Assembly: GCF_002163755.1 (NCBI RefSeq)
Contig: NZ_CP015863.1
Coordinates: 1,054,001-1,118,000, forward strand
DNA length: 64,000 bases
Direction of reading: 5' to 3'
From: Vibrio campbellii CAIM 519 = NBRC 15631 = ATCC 25920
GTDB taxonomy: Bacteria > Pseudomonadota > Gammaproteobacteria > Enterobacterales > Vibrionaceae
Part shown: in pieces, positions 1 through 7,782 of the stretch
Layout of the letters: each line of letters opens with the position of its first letter
Position numbering within the stretch: the stretch's first letter is position 1
Program-made: the position numbers and the translations under genes
The notes under the pieces: model-generated
The model's database searches: none
The model's input: the letters and a program-made list of their open reading frames with translations, nothing else
What the model was told of the DNA's origin: nothing

Positions 1-2
1 CA

Positions 3-188
3 TTTAAGTTTCCCTACTTGGACAACCCTTTTAATTGTTCTATCGAGGAGCTTCGTCTTCATCAAATTGACTCTGGATCGTCTTACAACCTGAATGCCAT
101 TGCCGTAGAAGATAAGATACTTGCTCCGCGATTTACGGATGCAATTCCATTGAGTATGTTACTGAGCAAAAATGGACTTAAAGCTTAA
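3..188 (+). CDS. tnsC: Probable TnsC C-terminal fragment (cut by window edge)
   Basis: An open frame runs in from the window edge and stops with TAA at 186-188, giving the last 61 residues of a protein. The tail is acidic and polar, and contains EDKILAPRFTDAIPLSMLL before the stop. I-F3 transposons normally have tnsA-tnsB-tnsC with an xre gene right after tnsC, and here xre ends 4 bases after this stop on the other strand. The tail also resembles my memory of I-F3 TnsC termini (a charged stretch followed by PLS-L-L). TnsC is the AAA+ ATPase that links the targeting complex to the TnsAB transposase. No ATPase motif lies within the visible part, so the call rests on context. Confidence 0.55.
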   Translation, partial: FKFPYLDNPFNCSIEELRLHQIDSGSSYNLNAIAVEDKILAPRFTDAIPLSMLLSKNGLKA

Positions 189-191
189 GTA

Positions 192-500
192 TTAGCTCTC
201 ACTCTTTAGACTTTTAAGTAACACCGCCTTCTCTTCATCACTCATCTTATCAATGGCACACGCCAGTTCAGCACTCAATTCGTTCCTACAGAAAAAGTAG
301 TTTAGCGGCACACCTAACTCTTCAGCCATACGTTCAAGCGTACCAATATCGGGTACGTGTCTACCTTTCTCATAATGGTTCATTCGCCCACTAGCCGAAC
401 TTGGTTCCATGCCAATTTTCACCCCTAAATCTTTTTGGGTGATCTTGGCTTTTTTACGCGCAGCTTTGAGCCTCGCTGGGATTGGGTTGTCTTTCTGCAC
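192..500 (-). CDS. xre: Xre-family HTH repressor of the CAST element
   Basis: This 102-residue protein has an N-terminal Cro/C1-type helix-turn-helix (about residues 8-65: ITQKDLGVKIG, then the recognition region and YEKGRHVPDIGTLERMAEELGVP) and a short helical C-terminus that may dimerise. It lies tail to tail with the putative tnsC and is divergent from the gene at 602. Two palindromes ACTTAG-N5-CTAAGT lie 29 and 63 bases upstream of its start, and a third copy sits in front of tniQ, so it probably represses itself, the 602 gene and the tniQ-cas operon. Xre regulators at this position are known from I-F3 elements. The operator assignment is inference from the three matching sites. Confidence 0.85.
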   Translation of the reverse strand: MQKDNPIPARLKAARKKAKITQKDLGVKIGMEPSSASGRMNHYEKGRHVPDIGTLERMAEELGVPLNYFFCRNELSAELACAIDKMSDEEKAVLLKSLKSES

Positions 501-528
501 TTACACATTTCTTTTCAACCTTTAGATA

Positions 529-545
529 ACTTAGATTGTCTAAGT
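529..545. promoter_or_regulatory. Candidate Xre operator 1
   Basis: Perfect palindrome ACTTAG ATTGT CTAAGT, extended to AACTTAG/CTAAGTT at 528-546. It lies in the divergent promoter region between xre (start 500, minus) and the gene at 602. The same arms recur at 563-579 and 9415-9431, all with a 5-base centre. Confidence 0.75.
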
Positions 546-562
546 TTTACTGATTTTTGTAT

Positions 563-579
563 ACTTAGCAATCCTAAGT
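563..579. promoter_or_regulatory. Candidate Xre operator 2
   Basis: Palindrome ACTTAG CAATC CTAAGT, 34 bases from operator 1 (centre to centre) and about 22 bases upstream of the ATG at 602. The arms are identical to the other two sites and only the centre differs. The pair could allow cooperative binding and block both divergent promoters. Confidence 0.72.
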
Positions 580-601
580 TTTTATTGCGTGCAAGAGTCA
601 C

Positions 602-1147
602 ATGAAGAAAGTAACCAGAATTAACCCTGATATGTTTAACCTATTGATTGAAAAAGGGATGGATGATTTCTCTGTTATAGAAGCTAGGGATGCTTTGTTA
701 AATAGTACTTCAACCTTTACGAGCAGTGATGAAGCTCGAAAGTATGTTTATAAGCAACTTCTATCACTTGAGGAGAAAGGCTGGCTTTCTGTCATTGGGA
801 CTCGCAGAGGCAAGCGTTACCATCAAACTAATGAATTCAAAGCACTTATAATTGAGCCTCGAGCAGCTAGAAATAAGAAAGCTAAAGTTGATTCAATAAC
901 TGTTCAAACTCCGGAGTTCTCTCTAAATGCACTAGAACAAGAGAAAAAACAACATGAAGGTGAGTTAGCGATTACTCTGGGCGAGATTGAGGAATACCAA
1001 TCTTTGTTAACGCGTTTTCCAAACAACAAGCATGATATGGAACCGTTATTCAATGCAGCGAGAGAGCGATCAGCTAAGCTATTGGGCAAAATCAATGCAC
1101 TAACCAACTGGATGCAAGTAGCCCAAAGCAAGGCTTCCCAATGTTAA
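602..1147 (+). CDS. Unknown protein, winged-helix-like N-terminus and coiled coil
   Basis: I do not recognise this 181-residue protein. The first 80 residues look like a winged helix: helices in FSVIEARDALL and DEARKYVYKQLLSLEEKGWL, then a basic wing TRRGKRYHQT. Residues 115-175 are rich in E, K and L and probably form a helical hairpin or coiled coil. The gene overlaps the helicase gene by 7 bases (ATG at 1141 before the TAA at 1145-1147), so the two are translationally coupled and their products probably act together. The start follows the Xre operator pair by 22 bases, which suggests Xre control. It could be a DNA-binding partner of the helicase in a defence pair or an element-specific regulator. 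Confidence 0.7.
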   Translation: MKKVTRINPDMFNLLIEKGMDDFSVIEARDALLNSTSTFTSSDEARKYVYKQLLSLEEKGWLSVIGTRRGKRYHQTNEFKALIIEPRAARNKKAKVDSITVQTPEFSLNALEQEKKQHEGELAITLGEIEEYQSLLTRFPNNKHDMEPLFNAARERSAKLLGKINALTNWMQVAQSKASQC

Positions 1148-2523
1148 GAACATGGCAAGCTGAGTGCGTAGAGCTGGCTATCAATAAGTTTTCATCAAAT
1201 CGACGCCCACATTTTTTCTGTCAAGCCACTCCTGGTGCTGGTAAAACCGTTATGGCAGCAGAGGTTGCTAAGCGTCTTTTTCAAGAAGGTATGATTGACT
1301 TAGTTCTCTGTTTCTCACCATCACTTTCGGTCGCTGAAGGGATGAAAAATACCTTTTCATGGAAACTGGAATGTTCCTTTAATGGAGGCTTGGGCTCTTT
1401 AGGTGGGTCTTATACCTATCAATCCATCCGTTTTTTAGATGAAAACTTCTGGAACACCGTCAGTAAATATCGGGTACTAGTCGTATTTGATGAGATCCAC
1501 CATTGCTCGTTTGATGATGAGGGTAGGTCAAATTCATGGGGGTTAGAAATTGTCAGTAAGATCCAAGGTTTTGCCCGTTACACATTAGCGCTGTCGGGCA
1601 CTCCTTGGCGTTCTGATCGGTTACCGATAGTTATGGCCGAGTATTCCGACCCTGATGGTATGCTCATTTGTGATTATCAATATGGCTTGCAACAGGCAGT
1701 TGTTGATAAGGTGTGTCGCCGCCCTAAAATCGTTTTAATTGATAATGAACACCTGAGTGTTAATGCTGGCAGGGACAATCAACACTTCGCTTCTATTCTT
1801 GATTGCCTTAAACAATCTGATGTCTCTTATCACAGTGTCATTCACAATGAAGACGCTATGAACTACATATTGAATAGTGGTTGCCAAAAGCTAGCCCAAA
1901 TAAGGCAAGAGTCCCCAAATGCAGGTGGTTTAGTCGTCGCTGCTTCTATCAAGCACGCTAAACATATTCAAAAGCGACTGATTGAGCGCTTTCATCAATC
2001 AGCATGCATCGTGACTTATCACCATGATAATCCGTTAAATGAAATTGAGTCTTTTCGTCACTCGAATGTTCAGTGGATAGTCAGTGTTGGAATGATAAGT
2101 GAAGGCACGGATATCCCTCGGTTGCAGGTTTGCTGCCATATGAGTTCGGTCAAAACGGAACTTTACTTTAGGCAAGTCCTTGGAAGGATATTGAGAGTTA
2201 ATGATTCACCCAACCAAGAAGCATGGTTGTATACCTTCGCTGAAGAAAGTTTGATTGGGTTTGCTGAAAGAATTGAGCAGGATATTCCTGATAGCTGTAT
2301 GTACATTAAACAAGAGAATAATGTGCCGAGTGTTACTGATGAAAAGCGCCTACCACCTAGTGCCTTATCGGAAAGCGTTCAATCTAATCGACCCCAACCA
2401 AGCTTACTTAGTTGGGGAGAAGCTTCAGATGTTATTGACTCAAATAATGTAGGACTCACTTTAGCCATGGATGAGCTGAGGTTAGGCCAATTTAAACAGC
2501 GAGTCATCGCTGCATTTATCTAA
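1141..2523 (+). CDS. SF2 (DEAD/DEAH-type) helicase
   Basis: A 460-residue superfamily 2 helicase core. Motif I is ATPGAGKT at about 29-36, motif II is DEIHH at about 117-121, motif III is SGTPWR near 152-157, and motif VI QVLGRILR lies near 344-351, preceded by SEGTDIP. The C-terminal 80 residues lack a recognisable domain, and no nuclease domain is visible. It would use ATP to move along or remodel nucleic acid. It is the second gene of a two-gene cargo unit with the winged-helix-like protein at 602. Helicases of this type are common in anti-phage systems, but a defence role here is inferred from the neighbouring Gabija and RT/SLATT genes, not from the sequence itself. Confidence 0.85.
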   Translation: MLRTWQAECVELAINKFSSNRRPHFFCQATPGAGKTVMAAEVAKRLFQEGMIDLVLCFSPSLSVAEGMKNTFSWKLECSFNGGLGSLGGSYTYQSIRFLDENFWNTVSKYRVLVVFDEIHHCSFDDEGRSNSWGLEIVSKIQGFARYTLALSGTPWRSDRLPIVMAEYSDPDGMLICDYQYGLQQAVVDKVCRRPKIVLIDNEHLSVNAGRDNQHFASILDCLKQSDVSYHSVIHNEDAMNYILNSGCQKLAQIRQESPNAGGLVVAASIKHAKHIQKRLIERFHQSACIVTYHHDNPLNEIESFRHSNVQWIVSVGMISEGTDIPRLQVCCHMSSVKTELYFRQVLGRILRVNDSPNQEAWLYTFAEESLIGFAERIEQDIPDSCMYIKQENNVPSVTDEKRLPPSALSESVQSNRPQPSLLSWGEASDVIDSNNVGLTLAMDELRLGQFKQRVIAAFI

Positions 2524-2545
2524 ATAGATTCCGCTTCAATCTCTT

Positions 2546-2650
2546 TCAGTGTTTTGCCTGTAGCACTTCTCTAGTAATCGGGTCCGCTGCAAAGTCAACC
2601 AAGTAGTACTGCGGCGGCTTGAGATACTCTCGGCTCCAATAATTTGTGCC
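2546..2650 (-). pseudogene. Gene fragment, unidentified
   Basis: On the minus strand a stop-free piece of 34 codons reads as a plausible protein fragment (YLKPPQYYLVDFAAD and following). An in-frame stop (TAG at 2651-2653) precedes it. A one-base shift near its end would continue the reading as TLKEIEAE. It has no start codon and lies between the helicase gene and intron debris, so it looks like the tail of a decayed gene. The identity is unknown. Confidence 0.3.
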
Positions 2651-2708
2651 CTAGATAACCAATAACATTACCGCTCGGTGATCACAGACATAGTAGACAC
2701 GTTTGCAA

Positions 2709-2755
2709 CAAACTTTTGGACAGAAATGTTTCAGTGAATTTCCTAAATTAGTAAA
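2709..2755 (-). repeat. 47-bp dispersed repeat, copy 1
   Basis: On the minus strand these 47 bases match 28336-28382 (plus strand) at about 40 of 47 positions without gaps. The two outer blocks are identical: TTTACTAATTTAGGAAA at one end and TGTCCAAAAGTTTG at the other. One copy is inside the transposon and one about 25 kb away in the chromosome. It may be the end of an insertion sequence or a small mobile repeat. No transposase gene is attached to either copy. Confidence 0.5.
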
Positions 2756-2785
2756 GTACGGATAACTTCAAGTATGGAAATTCAC

Positions 2786-3477
2786 TTAACTCAGTGTCCA
2801 AAACTGCTGGGGCGGATCATGATGCTCAACCGCTTTCCAGTCGATGGATTGCCATTGGGTGCTGCCAGAAGGGGCACTCACTTCATGAGAAGAGATCATC
2901 TGCGTTCCTTCTTAAATAAAGTTTTCCAAATCATCTTGCAATGGGAGACCAGTTGGAAGTGAGCACACTTTCGTGTCAAACATCCGTTTGTATCTGCATC
3001 ATTACAATGCAGCATTCGCTTTTTCCAACCTCCTTTACCAGCACCGCTATCGGCTCTCTTCACAGACAGCTTTCCCGAAGGAACGATACTGGCTTACCGT
3101 GTTCCGCATGTCGCGCAATATCAGGGTAGATGCCCACTATAGTGCGAGGAGCCTATCGATCACGAAAGAGCATTGTCCAACCTCTTTCCTACTCCCATCG
3201 CCGTTTGGCCACAGCGTATTAACCACTTCCGCTGCTTCACGTATAACGCACCTTACATGGATTCACTTTCGTTCATCATACTGATTCCCTAGCACTCACC
3301 CAATTCGTGGTTATCAGGAGGAGCATTCCCTCACGGTTCTGCTCCCGTTTGGCACAGTGCCAAACTTCGTTACATTGTCAGGCTCGCTGCTTTATTCAGA
3401 GCCTTAGGGTCGTCTGGTGATACAAACGGTTCACTCTTATCGCGGTGAACAGCGCTTCATGCGACTTCACGTCGCAC
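2786..3477 (-). mobile_element. Group II intron, 5' fragment with truncated maturase/RT start
   Basis: On the minus strand the sequence opens with GTGCGAC at 3477, the typical 5' end of a bacterial group II intron, and GTCGC follows shortly after to form the first stem. About 570 bases of structured, non-coding sequence follow. An ATG at 2899-2897 starts the intron-encoded protein: its first residues include VSAPSGSTQWQSIDWKAVE, typical of an LtrA-type maturase N-terminus. After about 27 codons the reading leaves the family and stops at 2786-2788, so the RT, X and endonuclease domains and the 3' part of the intron are gone. The flank before the intron is a T run, as for introns inserting behind terminators. 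This copy cannot be mobile on its own. Confidence 0.72.
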
Positions 3478-3593
3478 GAAAAAAAATGAGTCAACAAACT
3501 TACTAATTTAGCAGCTCGTTAATTACTAAAAATACGTAAAACCGCGTAGCTTAGCATCCAGTTTGATGTTTAAGATTAGTCGAATAGTTTTAC

Positions 3594-4931
3594 TTAGGAG
3601 AAGCTTGAAATGTCCGTTTCCATTGACTTAACTTCTCTATTTACGATAGACCAAAATCGGTCCTTAATTTCATTGTCCGATAACTTCAGTTTATGGACTG
3701 GAATTCCCACATCATGAGAAATGACTTCTTTCATACTTTTGATTTTGTATGAATCAAAATTTGGGAAGTAGTTACTCTTCCATTTATGATGCTTAACTTC
3801 ATGTATTGCTCTAGTGAGTTTTTTAACGTTCTTATAATCCACACGATTTCTAACGCAAAGATGCTTTATCATGTTGTCGAGTTCAAAAAGCATTTTCATA
3901 TCGTCAATTTCAGAAAAAAAGAATAACCATCCCTTACATTTATTGCTTGCTATACATCCGGTTATTCTCAAATTAAGCTTCCAGAATAGAAGTGCTTTTG
4001 AGCGGTGTTTTCCTGCATTTGCATAAGAGGTAAAAAGAGCGGCTATGGAGTCTTGAAACCGCTTTCTACTCGCATCTCTTACTGAAACTGACACTTCTTT
4101 TTTATGTATTGTTGGGTTATATACATAGCCTAGATAAGAGAATTCTTGATCTATAGGGGTTATAGTTGTCTTGTCCGAGTTTTGTTCGAGATCGTGAACG
4201 TTCAAGCCTATCTTTGTCGCCTCTTGAACAAAATCTTTATAGATTTTTTGAGCATCTTTTTCTTTACAAAAAATAAGTACATCATCGACATATCTTTTAT
4301 AGAAGATGCCTGGTTTTTTCAGTCTCTCGTCTACCTCCATCATATAGATTTCAGCAAGTACGTTTGAGATAGACAAGCCTTGTGGGACACCGATTTCATT
4401 ACTTTGATTCTTCTGAAATCCTGTAGATATAGCTGCATGAACAAGCTTTATTGCTTCTTGTTCTGCACCTAGCTTCTCTAGTTGATGCAAAAGACTTTGA
4501 TGATTAATAGTAGGGTAGAAGTCTTTTATGTCTATTTTTATTGCAGTTTCGTAAAGACCAGAATCAAGAGCTTTTTTTACTTCTCTAGTTGCTTGTTGAG
4601 GTACTTGAACACTTAATTTTTGTCCAAAGTTTTTCTGTAGATAATTATTGAGAGCCTTTAAAGTAATTCGATCTCTTAGAGTGGGGATAGCAATTTGTCT
4701 AGGAGGCTTATTGGCCCCTTTAGATATCAATTTTTCTTTGTATCTAGTGAAATTGTAATTGCTAAAGTAAACTTTAGTGACAATGGTATGGAGTTCTTGG
4801 CTTTGTACCTTAGAGAAATGCTTTGGTTGAATACAGTCCACTCCGGTAACTTTCGATAGTGCAAAATGTGTTAAGTATATGGCTCTTAAGTTTTCAGAAG
4901 TAAAGGTTTCGGATATCGAAGTTGTCATCAA
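3594..4931 (-). CDS. Reverse transcriptase of a SLATT-associated defence pair
   Basis: This 445-residue protein has the core palm and finger motifs of a bacterial reverse transcriptase: DIKDFYP near 134-140, GVPQGLSISN near 181-190, YVDD at 214-217 with both catalytic aspartates, and FSYLGY further on. No maturase (X), endonuclease or primase domain is visible, so it is not an intron maturase. The C-terminal 150 residues are basic and may bind RNA. Its ATG overlaps the SLATT stop (ATGA, 4928-4931). RT genes paired with SLATT membrane proteins are known from genomic surveys of conflict systems. The likely role is RT-dependent abortive defence. I see no clear retron msr/msd next to it. Confidence 0.85.
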   Translation of the reverse strand: MMTTSISETFTSENLRAIYLTHFALSKVTGVDCIQPKHFSKVQSQELHTIVTKVYFSNYNFTRYKEKLISKGANKPPRQIAIPTLRDRITLKALNNYLQKNFGQKLSVQVPQQATREVKKALDSGLYETAIKIDIKDFYPTINHQSLLHQLEKLGAEQEAIKLVHAAISTGFQKNQSNEIGVPQGLSISNVLAEIYMMEVDERLKKPGIFYKRYVDDVLIFCKEKDAQKIYKDFVQEATKIGLNVHDLEQNSDKTTITPIDQEFSYLGYVYNPTIHKKEVSVSVRDASRKRFQDSIAALFTSYANAGKHRSKALLFWKLNLRITGCIASNKCKGWLFFFSEIDDMKMLFELDNMIKHLCVRNRVDYKNVKKLTRAIHEVKHHKWKSNYFPNFDSYKIKSMKEVISHDVGIPVHKLKLSDNEIKDRFWSIVNREVKSMETDISSFS

Positions 4932-5494
4932 TTAGTAACGTCTTTAAAAATAGAAAAATAGATTAACAGCACAGGTGCTAAGATTATTGCTGCAAGGCTG
5001 ATAACTTTGACAATACGCATTCCAAAATATAAGACAAAGTCCAGTTTGGTCGCTACTATCGTGAGTTCGCTTTTATCTTTGGTATTTAGATAAGCTTCTA
5101 CTTTTGAGTTAGTGAAGTCAGACCAAAAATGGTTTTCGCAGGAGTCAAGGATCTGCGTGTACCTTGCTTCATCTTCTTCAGTTAAAGATTGTTTGTGTTT
5201 AACTTTTGCATGCAATGCTTGTAGCTGAATATAGCCACTTTTTAGTTTTGCGGCTCTATCAGCATAGCGCCCTAATGACGATAAAAGAGAAGCACAAAAA
5301 ACAAATACAGAAAAGCAGATAAACAGCTTTGAGGTGATGTCTGGTTGCTCCGCTCCTAACACTAGCACTGAAGCAAAAACGCCACATAGTGAATACCAAA
5401 AAAGAGCTAAGTTTGACCATGTAGCCATGCTATTTAATCTTTTTTCGGCATTAATCCAGTTTTTTCGTGTCCACCAAATATTATCTTTATTCAT
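4928..5494 (-). CDS. SLATT-family membrane effector
   Basis: A 188-residue membrane protein. The N-terminal helix WWTRKNWINAEKRLNSM resembles the SLATT signature helix. Two adjacent membrane segments follow (about 29-47 and 57-75), then a cytoplasmic helical region with SGYIQLQALHAKV, and a third membrane segment near the C-terminus (about 160-182). SLATT proteins are predicted pore-forming effectors that kill or arrest the infected cell, and one SLATT family (SLATT_5 in Pfam, from memory) is coupled to reverse transcriptases. The gene sits between a 33-residue ORF and the RT, with ATGA overlaps on both sides, so the three form one operon. Function is by family and context. Confidence 0.8.
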   Translation of the reverse strand: MNKDNIWWTRKNWINAEKRLNSMATWSNLALFWYSLCGVFASVLVLGAEQPDITSKLFICFSVFVFCASLLSSLGRYADRAAKLKSGYIQLQALHAKVKHKQSLTEEDEARYTQILDSCENHFWSDFTNSKVEAYLNTKDKSELTIVATKLDFVLYFGMRIVKVISLAAIILAPVLLIYFSIFKDVTN

Positions 5495-5592
5495 AGATAC
5501 TCCGAATGAATGCCCTGCGGGAATACTTTAAGACCGTTAACGCCCTTAAAAAGAGCTACTCCACAAAGGAAGTAAGCGATAATTCGCTTCAT
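5491..5592 (-). CDS. 33-residue hydrophobic peptide leading the SLATT-RT operon
   Basis: A short ORF starts at an ATG (5592-5590, minus) with a strong ribosome binding site, GAGGTGA, 9 bases upstream. It encodes MKRIIAYFLCGVALFKG and a polar tail. Its stop overlaps the SLATT start as ATGA (5491-5494). The first 15 residues could be a membrane segment or signal-like helix. It may be a small partner or inhibitor of the SLATT protein, or simply a leader that couples translation. An in-frame ATG further upstream (5673) would give 60 residues but lacks a comparable ribosome binding site. No homologue is recalled. Confidence 0.5.
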   Translation of the reverse strand: MKRIIAYFLCGVALFKGVNGLKVFPQGIHSEYL

Positions 5593-6084
5593 GATTAGAA
5601 TCACCTCTTTTGGAGGCTTGTAGACATACACACCGACAGGGCGCGGTGATGGTAGCACTTCGCTGAATTGCATACAATTGTTTGAAGTGGCATCTGATAA
5701 TATTTTGATTGTTATATTAAGATGTTAGGGCCTTGTCCTTACTATAGTGATGGGGACAATTGAATATAAACTTTCCAAAACACATTCAAATTTTTATACC
5801 ATCAGTAGCATTAAAGTAGACGAAAATGCTTTAGCCTTGCCTTTGCTTATCCATTAGAAAAAGTATGATAAAGTGAATTGTTGGAAGTTACCCTATTAGG
5901 ATAACTAGCAAGGAAAGGGGCAAAGGTGTGTTTGCCACGATTAGCTTTAGCACACCTCTGAACATTTGTGAGTTACTTGCGATCACACTTAGGCACCAAC
6001 AAGTAGTAGGAACAATACAATAACCACATAACCTGTAGTACATTAGTGGCATATGCGCTTGTATGCTTTTTTAGGGGAATTCCT
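5593..6084. other. Divergent intergenic region with strong secondary structure
   Basis: About 490 bases between the SLATT-RT operon (minus) and gajA (plus) contain no convincing gene. They hold several inverted repeats: TTGTCC/GGACAA at 5733-5759, the near-palindrome AGTTA...TAACT at 5886-5906, GGCAAA/TTTGCC at 5919-5936 and AGGTGTG/CACACCT at 5924-5957. The last two are mutually exclusive stems. Both operons must be transcribed from here. The structured stretch at 5880-5960 could also be a non-coding RNA used by the RT, but this is speculation. Confidence 0.4.
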
Positions 6085-7782
6085 ATGTACATCAGAAAGG
6101 TAACGATTAACAACTACCGTAGTTTCCGCACTTTCGAAGCTAAACTTCAACAACTGACAGTTGTTATTGGTGAAAACGATACTGGTAAGACGAACTTTTT
6201 CACCGCACTTTCGTTACCGTTAAGCGGCAACCTAATAGACTTCAACCAGAAGCGTTTGAGTGTTTCTGATTTCAACAAAGATTCCGTTATTGATTTTCTA
6301 ACGTCCGTTGTCAATGATGACACCGAAGAGAATCAGCTTAAAAAGATCCCTAAAGTATCAGTAACCGTAGAGTTCGCTGATCCGAAAGATGCTTATGAAA
6401 CAGCACTGTTAGCTAAGTGGGTTGTTGCAGATGGAGATAAAGAGACTTACAAAATCAGATACGACTTTAAGCCTAAAGACGACAAAGATTTGCTTGAGGT
6501 CGTGAAGAAATCGTTCGCTGGTAAGATTTTAGATGATATTAACTGGTTTACTCTACCCGTTGAGCTATACGACTACCAAGTCGTCTCTGTGAACAACGAA
6601 AAGCCTATCGCATACAGTGACTTAAAACACGTCAGTCTCCATAGCATCAATGCAGAGCGAGATGACTTCTCAGAAAGCAGCTCAATGAAGTCCAATAGCA
6701 TTTTCACCAAACTGCTTATGAACACTCTCAACGATGACGACAAAGGTCAGATCAATACCGCCTACTCTGAGTTTTTTAGTGCTATTGAAAAGACTGAAAC
6801 ATTCGACAAAGTCATTAGAACTAATGACGATTTTGAGAATTACGACAGTATTATCAAACAGCTTGAGTGCACTCCTAACCTGCCTAACTTGAAGAACATC
6901 TTATCGAACATCACTTTGAAATACGGGAATGAATTTCTGTACCAAAAAGGCTTAGGACAACGAAATCTTATCTACATACTCATCTTGTTTGCTTACTACA
7001 AGTCATGTGGTGATACATTCAACTTGTGCTGTATAGAAGAACCAGAAGCACACTTGAGCGTTAACAACCTTCGTTTAGTAAGAGACTTCATTGAGAAAAG
7101 CTCAAGCAATAGTGGCTCGCTTGTACAAACTATCATTTCGACCCATAACCCATCGATCATCAACAAGCTAAAGATCTCTAATGTGTTGGCGTTTACTGGC
7201 GAGAAAGCAATTAGTCTGTCTGATACTCCAACTAAGCTAGTTGATTACCTAAGAAAGAGACCTAACTTCGACATCTTAAAGCTGCTGTTTGCGAACAAAG
7301 TCATTCTCGTAGAAGGTCCGACTGAAGAAATGCTAATCAGCACTTATCTGTCTAAACAGCCATCCCTCAACGACATTGATATTATTCCAATTGGTCAACG
7401 TGGTTACGCCACTTTCTTAGATATATGGCTAGCCTTGAACAAAGATAATCAGAACAAGAAAATTGGTGTTGTCCGTGATTATGACAATTCAGATGCGGCT
7501 AAAGCCAAACATGATGCCTATGACACAGCGCATGCGAATGTCACTGTAAGAACAACAACAAACTACACACTTGAAATTGATTTAGTAGAAGCAGAAGACA
7601 ACCTAGCTTTACTAAATGATTTATTCGAAATGGAAGGCGACCTCGACGCAGTATCCAAATACATGATTAATGGTAAGACAGCAAGAATGCTTGATGTATG
7701 TGATGCGATGGTTGATGAAGAGAATCCGCTGGATATCAAGTTACCAGCTCACATCGCTGAGGTTATCGAGGCGGTATCATGA
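6085..7782 (+). CDS. gajA: Gabija GajA-type ATPase/TOPRIM nuclease
   Basis: A 565-residue OLD-family protein. The ABC-type ATPase half has Walker A GENDTGKT at about 29-36 and Walker B CCIEEPEAHLS near 312-322. The C-terminal TOPRIM half has VEGPTEEML near 408-416 and the metal motif RDYDNSD near 462-468. GajA senses nucleotide depletion and nicks DNA in the Gabija anti-phage system. The length matches the family (about 570-580). The start is placed at the second in-frame ATG because AGGGG precedes it by 7-8 bases. An ATG at 6046 would add 13 residues without such a site. The gene overlaps gajB by 4 bases (ATGA), so the two are coupled. Other OLD-helicase pairs exist, so the subtype is not certain. 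Confidence 0.85.
   Translation: MYIRKVTINNYRSFRTFEAKLQQLTVVIGENDTGKTNFFTALSLPLSGNLIDFNQKRLSVSDFNKDSVIDFLTSVVNDDTEENQLKKIPKVSVTVEFADPKDAYETALLAKWVVADGDKETYKIRYDFKPKDDKDLLEVVKKSFAGKILDDINWFTLPVELYDYQVVSVNNEKPIAYSDLKHVSLHSINAERDDFSESSSMKSNSIFTKLLMNTLNDDDKGQINTAYSEFFSAIEKTETFDKVIRTNDDFENYDSIIKQLECTPNLPNLKNILSNITLKYGNEFLYQKGLGQRNLIYILILFAYYKSCGDTFNLCCIEEPEAHLSVNNLRLVRDFIEKSSSNSGSLVQTIISTHNPSIINKLKISNVLAFTGEKAISLSDTPTKLVDYLRKRPNFDILKLLFANKVILVEGPTEEMLISTYLSKQPSLNDIDIIPIGQRGYATFLDIWLALNKDNQNKKIGVVRDYDNSDAAKAKHDAYDTAHANVTVRTTTNYTLEIDLVEAEDNLALLNDLFEMEGDLDAVSKYMINGKTARMLDVCDAMVDEENPLDIKLPAHIAEVIEAVS

Noticed and set aside
2973..3284. A 103-codon plus-strand frame between helicase and RT
   Set aside because: It is antisense to the group II intron RNA region and has no start signal or recognisable content.
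3477..5600. Retron with msr/msd next to the reverse transcriptase
   Set aside because: No typical inverted repeats a1/a2 flanking a compact msr-msd were seen directly upstream of the RT, and the partner is a SLATT protein with ATGA coupling.
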